Below, piece after piece: positions 43,323 through 48,446 of a stretch of DNA of 48,446 nt. Numbering within the stretch: the stretch's first letter is position 1; every line of letters begins with the position of its first letter. The translations under genes were made by a program, and so were the position numbers. The DNA comes from Bradyrhizobium vignae (lineage in GTDB: Bacteria; Pseudomonadota; Alphaproteobacteria; Rhizobiales; Xanthobacteraceae), in assembly GCF_004114425.1 (NCBI RefSeq), contig NZ_RDQF01000058.1, positions 1 to 48,446 on the forward strand, given 5' to 3'. Below the pieces are notes generated by a model. It was not told where the DNA came from, ran no database searches, and worked only from the letters and a program-made list of their open reading frames with translations.

Positions 43323-44165
43323 CTAGCTCTGTCGCTGCGATTGCGACTGCCCGCCGCGGCCGGCCTGCTCGACCTTCACGGCCACCGCCAGCGTTTCCGT
43401 GCCACCGCCATAGCGGGTGCCACGCACCGGGGCTGCGCCGAGATAGTCGAGCCCGATCGCAACGCGGACATGGGCGTCGGTCGCGCAGATGCTGTTGGCG
43501 GGATCGAACCCGACCCAGCCGAGATCGGGCACGTAAGCCTCCGCCCAGGCGTGCCCGGCGTCCTGATGCACCATGTCGTCTGCACGCAAGAAATGCCCGG
43601 AGACGAAGCGCGCGGGCACGCCGCCGGCGCGGGCGCAGGCGATGAAGATGTGCGCGTAATCCTGGCAGACACCGCGCTTGAGCGCGAATGCCTCCGCCGC
43701 GGACGTGCCGCTGTTGGTGTGGTCCTGGTCGAACGTCATGTGATCGGCGATTTGCGTCATCAGCGTGTGCAGGAAGCCCAGCGTGTCGCTCTCGGCTTCG
43801 CTCCGCAACTGGCGCGCGACCGCCGTCATCGCCGGATTGACGGAGGTGAGGTCGGTGGAGCGCAGGAACATGCCGGCCGGGAAACGCTCGTCAGTGCCGC
43901 GCAGCACGCCGCCGGTGTCGTGGGTCTCGATCAGCCCCTCGGCGGTGATCTGGATGTCGGCGACAGGTCCGCAGGACAGCACGTGTATGACGTTGCCGAA
44001 CGCATCCTCATGCATGTCGAGCTTGGTGTCGGTGGAGACGTCGATCTGCCATTCCGCGACGTACTGCCCATCATGGCTGCCCGGCGTCATGCGCAGGATC
44101 TGGATCACGCCCGTGACCGGCGGCTCGTAGCGATAGGTCGTGGTGTGCTGGATTCGCAGGCGCAT
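43323..44165 (-). CDS. Transglutaminase-like cysteine peptidase (COG1305 type)
   Basis: Protein of 280 aa. It has the bacterial transglutaminase N-domain (MRLRIQHTTTYRYEPPVTGV) followed by the transglutaminase core: nucleophile Cys167 (RGVCQDYAHIFI), His205 (GHAWAEAY) and Asp221 (FDPAN). It could hydrolyse or form an isopeptide bond in products of the co-encoded ATP-grasp enzyme. It lies 86 bp upstream of Anbu and about 195 bp after the alpha-E gene, with a palindromic repeat in that gap. Confidence 0.9.
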   Translation of the reverse strand: MRLRIQHTTTYRYEPPVTGVIQILRMTPGSHDGQYVAEWQIDVSTDTKLDMHEDAFGNVIHVLSCGPVADIQITAEGLIETHDTGGVLRGTDERFPAGMFLRSTDLTSVNPAMTAVARQLRSEAESDTLGFLHTLMTQIADHMTFDQDHTNSGTSAAEAFALKRGVCQDYAHIFIACARAGGVPARFVSGHFLRADDMVHQDAGHAWAEAYVPDLGWVGFDPANSICATDAHVRVAIGLDYLGAAPVRGTRYGGGTETLAVAVKVEQAGRGGQSQSQRQS

Positions 44166-44214
44166 GGTGGACCGTGCAGTTAGTGGTTAGCCCGACTGCT
44201 CCCGCGAAGAAGCT

Positions 44215-44333
44215 CGTCATGCCCGGGCTTGTCCCGGGCATCCACGTTCTTCCTCGTCGCGTGAAAGCAAGAACGGTGGACGGCCGGGACATCTAGCGCG
44301 AAGACGCGCTTCGCGCTTTGCCCGGCCATGACG
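44215..44333. repeat. Intergenic palindromic repeat (CGTCATGCCCGGGCTTG type)
   Basis: CGTCATGCCCGGGCTTGTCC at the left is answered by CGCGCTTTGCCCGGCCATGACG at the right, with ACGTTCTT / AAGAACG inside. It splits the Anbu cluster between alpha-E and transglutaminase genes, so could form an mRNA hairpin there. Same family as 929-1014. Confidence 0.72.
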
Positions 44334-44360
44334 ATATCCCATTTCGTCAGTCGGGGGACA

Positions 44361-45305
44361 TCAGATCAAATACTGCTTCGTAATGATTTCGCCCAGCCTG
44401 GAATTGTCCGCGATGAATTCCTGAATGAATTCATGCACGCCATGCTGGAAAATGTCGTTCATGTTGCTGTGTTCCAGCCGGTTGCGGATGCCGCGGGCGT
44501 GGCGCTGGGCCGGGCCCTGGCGGCCATAGGCGACGCCGATCTGGTCGAGGTTGCGCACGAGGTTGCCGTAGCAGCTGGCGAGCGAGCGCGGCAGCGTGTC
44601 GTTGAGGATCAAGAGATCCGCGATCAGCCACGGCTTCAACGTCTCGCGATAGACCCAGTGATAGGCGGTCAGCGCCGAGACCGAGCGCAGGATCGAGCTC
44701 CACTGGTAGAAGTCGAGCGGGCCGCCGACGTGCTCCTCCTCGGGCAACAGCACATGATATTTCACGTCGAGAATGCGCGCGGTGTTGTCGGCGCGTTCCA
44801 GATGCACACCCATCCGCGAGAACCAATAGGCATCGTTGCGCAGCATGGTCCGGTAGGCCGAGCCGTCGAACCGCAGCGAGGTCTCCTGCACGAAGCGGAG
44901 GAATTTGGCGAGATCCTCGCGCGTCGAGGTGCCCTTGCTCCAAACAGCCTGGAGCTCGATCCAGGCCGAGTTGATGGTGTCCCACATCTCACTGGTCAAC
45001 GCCGTGCGCACCGAGCGAGAGTTCAGCCGCGCCGCTTCGATGCAGTTTCTGATCGAGGACGGGTTGTTCGGCGAGAACGAGAGATACTCGACGACGTTGT
45101 GCTCGTTGGCTTCCTCATAGGCCTGATAGAAGCTGGCGGCGACGCCGGCGGTGAGCAGCGCCGAGTCCCATTCGTTGGTCTTGCCGATATAGGCGGCGGG
45201 AAGCGCGGTGACGCGCAGCGTCGCATCGATGGTGCGCGCGAGATATTCGGCCCGTTCGACGTAGCGGGCGAGCCAATAGAGGTTTTCGGCGGTACGCGAC
45301 AGCAT
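44361..45305 (-). CDS. Alpha-E domain protein
   Basis: Protein of 314 aa, all-helical, the alpha-E family (COG2307). It starts MLSRTAENLYWLARYVERAE and has FSPNNPSSIRNCIEAARLNSR and NDAYWFSRMGVHLERADN, the family's signature repeated helical segments. Its function is unknown; it always accompanies a circularly permuted ATP-grasp. The ATG is only 4 nt after the ATP-grasp stop codon (TAG-AGAG-ATG), so the two are almost certainly co-translated. Confidence 0.92.
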   Translation of the reverse strand: MLSRTAENLYWLARYVERAEYLARTIDATLRVTALPAAYIGKTNEWDSALLTAGVAASFYQAYEEANEHNVVEYLSFSPNNPSSIRNCIEAARLNSRSVRTALTSEMWDTINSAWIELQAVWSKGTSTREDLAKFLRFVQETSLRFDGSAYRTMLRNDAYWFSRMGVHLERADNTARILDVKYHVLLPEEEHVGGPLDFYQWSSILRSVSALTAYHWVYRETLKPWLIADLLILNDTLPRSLASCYGNLVRNLDQIGVAYGRQGPAQRHARGIRNRLEHSNMNDIFQHGVHEFIQEFIADNSRLGEIITKQYLI

Positions 45306-45309
45306 CTCT

Positions 45310-46728
45310 CTACTCGTCCAGAATCCAGGTGTCCTTGGTGCCGCCGCCCTGGCTCGAATTCACCACCAGGGAGCCCTCCTTCAGCGCGACGCGGGTGAGG
45401 CCGCCCGGCACGATCGTGGTGCTCTTGCTGCCCGTGAGCACGAAGGGGCGAAGATCGACGTGGCGCGGGGCGAGGCCGGATGCGGTGCAGGTCGGGCAGG
45501 TCGACAGCGCCAGCGTCGGCTGCGCGATGAAACCTTCCGGCTCGCGCTTGAGCTTGTCACGGAATGCCTCGATGGTCGCTTTGGTCGCGGCGGGCCCGAT
45601 CAGCATGCCGTAGCCGCCGGAGCCATGCACCTCCTTGACGACGAGCTCGCCCAGATTGTCCAGCACATAAGCGAGGTCCTTCGGCTCGCGGCAGCGCCAG
45701 GTCGGCACGTTCTTCAGGATCGGCTCCTCGCCGAGATAGAATTTCACGATGTCAGGCATGTAGGAGTAGATCGCCTTGTCGTCGGCGATGCCGGTGCCGA
45801 CGGCGTTGGCGAGCGTGATGTTGCCGGCGGCGTAGGCCGACATCAGCCCGGGCACGCCGAGCACGGAATCGGGGCGGAAGGTGAGAGGATCGAGGAAATC
45901 GTCGTCGACACGGCGATAGATCACGTCGACCCGCTTCAGCCCTTCCGTCGTCCGCATGAACACTTCGTTGTTCTTGACGATGAGGTCGCCGCCCTCGACC
46001 AGCTCGATACCGAGCTTGTCGGCGAGGAACGAGTGCTCATAATAGGCCGAGTTGTAGACGCCCGGCGTGAGCAGGGCGACGGTCGGCTCGCCGGATGCGC
46101 TTTGCGGCGCGACCGAGCGCAGCGCCGAGAGCAGTTCGTCCGGATAGCGTTCGACCGGCGCCACCTTGTGGCGGGCGAACAGATCCGGAAACAGCCGCAT
46201 CATGATCTCGCGGTTTTCCAGCATGTAGGACACGCCCGACGGCGTGCGGGCATTGTCCTCCAGCACGATGAAGTCCTCGGCATCGACCCGGACGATGTCG
46301 ATGCCGGCAATGTGCACGTAGACATCGTGCGGCACGTGCTGGCCGTTCATCTCGGGGCGGAACACCGGGTTCTGGAAGATCAAATCGTCGGGCACGACCT
46401 CGGCGCGGAGGATGTCGCGGCCATGATAGATGTCGCGCAGGAACATGTTGAGCGCGCGCACCCGCTGCTTCAGGCCCTTCTCCAGCAGCGCCCATTCCTT
46501 GCCGGACATGATTCGCGGGATCACGTCGAAGGGGATCAGGCGCTCGGTGGACTCGGAATCGCCGTAGACCGCGAAGGTAATGCCGATCCGACGGAACAGG
46601 AGCTCGGCTTCCTGGCGCCGATATTCGAGGGCCTCGGGAGGCGTCTCCTTGAGCCAGCGCGCCAGCTCCTGATAGGCGGGGCGAAGGTCCCCGCCGGGAA
46701 TATTCATTTCGTCAAACGCGACTGCCAT
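45310..46728 (-). CDS. Circularly permuted ATP-grasp protein
   Basis: Protein of 472 aa (COG2308). It has DLIFQNPVFRPEMNG, VLEDNARTPSGVSYMLENR, the nucleotide-binding loop VVKEVHGSGGYGMLIGP (about residue 363) and the terminal SSQGGGTKDTWILDE, all family hallmarks. These enzymes are predicted to form peptide bonds by an acyl-phosphate intermediate. The start is set at MAVAFDEMN, the conserved N-terminus; the frame is open for 48 more codons upstream with unrelated sequence. It is the first gene of the Anbu cluster. A local CPTC motif (residues 411-414) may or may not matter. Confidence 0.92.
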   Translation of the reverse strand: MAVAFDEMNIPGGDLRPAYQELARWLKETPPEALEYRRQEAELLFRRIGITFAVYGDSESTERLIPFDVIPRIMSGKEWALLEKGLKQRVRALNMFLRDIYHGRDILRAEVVPDDLIFQNPVFRPEMNGQHVPHDVYVHIAGIDIVRVDAEDFIVLEDNARTPSGVSYMLENREIMMRLFPDLFARHKVAPVERYPDELLSALRSVAPQSASGEPTVALLTPGVYNSAYYEHSFLADKLGIELVEGGDLIVKNNEVFMRTTEGLKRVDVIYRRVDDDFLDPLTFRPDSVLGVPGLMSAYAAGNITLANAVGTGIADDKAIYSYMPDIVKFYLGEEPILKNVPTWRCREPKDLAYVLDNLGELVVKEVHGSGGYGMLIGPAATKATIEAFRDKLKREPEGFIAQPTLALSTCPTCTASGLAPRHVDLRPFVLTGSKSTTIVPGGLTRVALKEGSLVVNSSQGGGTKDTWILDE

Positions 46729-47010
46729 GGATTCCGACTGTTCTCCCCCAGGCCTTGCACCATCGATCAGGTCGCTTGGGCCTTGCTGAAGACCGCAACG
46801 TCCTGTGGCCATGCCGTGAGAGTGCATGACTTCCGTAGGAGGTAGCAAGGGCCGGGCCAGCGCGATAAGCATGGAGAAGGGGCATTTGCTGGGGATGGCC
46901 GGCGGCTTGCCTGAAAAAATGGCTGAGGACTGCTTATTTCAGCAGCAAAACCGCGTGACTTCAACGCGTTACCTCGGCAGAGTCGGCGTCACAGGTGAGG
47001 GACTTAAGGC

Positions 47011-47748
47011 ATGAGCGAGATCGTCACGGCGGGCATTCTGGTCATTGGGGACGAAATCCTGTCCGGCCGGACCAAGGACAAGAACATCGGCTTCATCGCC
47101 GAATACCTGACCAATATCGGCATCGACCTGAAGGAGGTCCGGATCGTCTCCGACGACGAGGCCGACATCATCGCCGCCCTGGACGCACTCCGGCATCGCT
47201 ACACCTATGTCTTCACGACGGGCGGCATCGGGCCGACCCATGACGACATCACAGCCGACAGCGTTGCCAAGGCATTCGGCGTCGGCATCGATCATCATCC
47301 GGAGGTGGTTGCGCGTTTCCGCGAGCGCTGGAGCGAGCAGGACCTCAATGAGGCCCGCCTGCGCATGGCCCGCATTCCCGACGGCGCCGAACTGATCCAG
47401 AGCGCAACCATCCTCGCTCCCGGCTTCAAGATCGGCAACGTCATCGTGATGGCCGGCGTGCCATCGATCATGCAGGCGATGATGGACATCGTCTCGCCCA
47501 AGCTGAAATCCGGCGTGCGCATGCTCTCCGAATCGGTTCGCGCGAACGCCCGGGAGGGCGACATCGGGAGTCCGTTGCGGGCAATCGCGGCCGCCCATCC
47601 CGAAACGATCATCGGCAGCTATCCGTTCATGGACGAGGAGCAGAAGCCCAACACCAATCTGGTGGTGCGCTCGCGCGATCCGGCGAAGCTGGCCGCGGCG
47701 ATGGCCGCCGTGAAGGAAATGCTGGCGGGATTGAACGTCACCCGCTAG
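47011..47748 (+). CDS. CinA-like molybdopterin-binding-domain protein
   Basis: Protein of 245 aa made of the MoaB/MogA-like domain of CinA: TAGILVIGDEILSGRTKDKN at the start, TTGGIGPTHDDITADSVAKAF in the middle. The C-terminal nicotinamide-nucleotide amidase domain of full CinA is absent; stand-alone forms are common in alphaproteobacteria. It might be a pyrophosphatase on nucleotide sugars. AAGG lies before the ATG. It is divergent from the ATP-grasp gene and 36 nt before gpt. Confidence 0.85.
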   Translation: MSEIVTAGILVIGDEILSGRTKDKNIGFIAEYLTNIGIDLKEVRIVSDDEADIIAALDALRHRYTYVFTTGGIGPTHDDITADSVAKAFGVGIDHHPEVVARFRERWSEQDLNEARLRMARIPDGAELIQSATILAPGFKIGNVIVMAGVPSIMQAMMDIVSPKLKSGVRMLSESVRANAREGDIGSPLRAIAAAHPETIIGSYPFMDEEQKPNTNLVVRSRDPAKLAAAMAAVKEMLAGLNVTR

Positions 47749-47784
47749 CAGGGACTTTGCCGGCAGACGAAGCAGGAGATGACA

Positions 47785-48312
47785 ATGGCTGGTGAAGCAC
47801 CGGAACTGAGCGCGCAGGAGCGGGCGGGCAAGGCCTTCCCGGTCTCGTGGGACCAGTTCCACCGGGATTGCCGGGCGCTGACCTGGCGGCTCAACGAAGT
47901 TGGTCCGTTCCATGCGGTGATCGCAATCACCCGCGGCGGCCTGGTGCCTGCTGCGATCGTGGCGCGCGAACTCGGGGTGCGCGTCATCGATACGGTTTGC
48001 ATTGCGAGCTACGACCACACCAAGCAGGGCGAGCTGCAGGTCCTCAAGGGCATTTCCGAGGCGGCGATGAAGCTCGGCGGCGGCACCGGCAGGGGGCTGC
48101 TCATCGTCGACGATCTCGTCGACACCGGCAAGACCGGCAAGCTGGTGCGTGAGATGCTGCCCGATGCGCATTTCGCCACCGTCTACGCCAAGCCGAAGGG
48201 CCGCCCGCTGGTCGACACTTTCATCACGGAAGTGTCGCAGGACACCTGGATCTTCTTCCCCTGGGACACCGCGCTGTCCTACCACCCGCCGCTCCGTGAC
48301 GGGGCGGCGTGA
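47785..48312 (+). CDS. gpt: Xanthine phosphoribosyltransferase
   Basis: Protein of 175 aa. It starts MAGEAPELSAQERAGKAFPV, with FHRDCRALTWRL, then AITRGGLVPAAIVARELGVR and the PRPP loop LLIVDDLVDTGKTGK. It salvages xanthine and guanine to XMP and GMP. ATG 47785 is chosen since AGGAG is 6 nt upstream; ATG 47779 overlaps that site. An IS terminus begins a few nt after the stop codon. Confidence 0.92.
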   Translation: MAGEAPELSAQERAGKAFPVSWDQFHRDCRALTWRLNEVGPFHAVIAITRGGLVPAAIVARELGVRVIDTVCIASYDHTKQGELQVLKGISEAAMKLGGGTGRGLLIVDDLVDTGKTGKLVREMLPDAHFATVYAKPKGRPLVDTFITEVSQDTWIFFPWDTALSYHPPLRDGAA

Positions 48313-48333
48313 CCGTCCCCGTCATTGCTGTCG

Positions 48334-48361
48334 ATGTTCAATAATTCGCTGATTGGATCGC
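48334..48361. repeat. IS terminal inverted repeat (right copy)
   Basis: Reverse complement of 86-113, all 28 bp identical, starting TGTTCAATAATTCG on the inside-pointing strand. It overlaps the end of the transposase gene, whose TGA stop (48338-48340 in complement) is inside the repeat. Confidence 0.75.
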
Positions 48362-48446
48362 GGTGGTCTTGGAAGCGGCGAAAGCCTTGGGAGTTTGTCC
48401 TGCCAAGGCCTGATGGGGTCTGTGGTTGTTGTAGTAGACGAGGTAC
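48338..48446 (-). CDS. Insertion-sequence transposase, C-terminal fragment (runs off right edge)
   Basis: The minus-strand frame entering from the right edge reads YLVYYNNHRPHQALAGQTP and ends ...AIQSANY at 48338. YNNHRPHQALxGQTP is the hallmark end of rve-type (DDE) transposases of IS3/IS481-like elements. The stop codon lies within the terminal repeat. Only 36 codons are visible. The transposase points left, the same direction as the fragment at the left edge. Confidence 0.85.
   Translation of the reverse strand, partial: YLVYYNNHRPHQALAGQTPKAFAASKTTAIQSANY

Noticed and set aside
45310..46872. ATP-grasp start 48 codons upstream
   Set aside because: The extension has no family similarity by eye, and the known N-terminal region begins at MAVAFDEMN.

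Overview
The window looks like chromosome of a Bradyrhizobium-like alphaproteobacterium. The clues are high-GC coding sequence with strong codon bias, a groESL operon with CIRCE (HrcA operator) elements next to a usg gene, pca and CO-dehydrogenase-type (cox) genes, an Anbu proteasome-homologue cluster, several class III cyclase genes, and many gaps filled with palindromic repeats of the type beginning CGTCATTCCGGGG. No rRNA, tRNA, phage or CRISPR was seen. Species was not determined.

Layout, left to right. Positions 1-113 are the start of an insertion sequence whose transposase runs off the left edge. Next come pcaD and pcaB (protocatechuate branch of the beta-ketoadipate pathway, minus strand), then a plus-strand molybdenum-hydroxylase block (2543-9361): coxG, coxS, coxM, coxD (MoxR), coxE (VWA), two XdhC-family proteins and a molybdopterin-binding/MobA fusion. 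The catalytic large subunit coxL is absent. A small secreted DUF4189 protein and a DUF2000 protein follow. An ArsR-AHSA1-GFA operon (minus) is divergent from a TetR-HlyD-ABC-permease efflux operon (plus). Then come a membrane class III cyclase, a GntR-MFS-amidohydrolase-PhzF catabolic or uptake cluster, a DUF72/DUF488 pair, a GT2-GtrA plus GT39 lipid-linked glycosylation pair, and a FecR plus CHASE2-cyclase pair. These are followed by a DUF2778 (Tlde1-like) L,D-transpeptidase-fold protein, GST/isochorismatase/LysR, groESL, usg, a frameshifted TPR/O-GlcNAc-transferase-like gene, a cupin, a CNT nucleoside transporter, an MFS exporter and a short-chain dehydrogenase.

The most unusual system is the minus-strand cluster 46728-42478: circularly permuted ATP-grasp, alpha-E, transglutaminase-like protease and Anbu (a self-compartmentalising proteasome ancestor), perhaps with the SDR downstream. 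Comparative genomics has linked these families to a predicted peptide synthesis/tagging and proteolysis pathway, but the substrate and product are unknown. The window ends with cinA-like and gpt genes and the C-terminal end of a second copy of the left-edge insertion sequence. Both ends carry the same perfect 28-bp terminus in inverted orientation, so the window is probably a contig broken at two IS copies.

Regulatory architecture is unusually readable. Three regulator genes (arsR, tetR, gntR) each have a TTGACT -35 box, a dyad operator within or over the promoter, and a -10 box 6-7 nt from the start codon, predicting autoregulated leaderless mRNAs. Upstream of groES lie one good and two degenerate CIRCE-like elements. 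At least six families of intergenic palindromic repeats sit in the gaps, some inside operons. All function calls come from reading motifs by eye; no database search was run.
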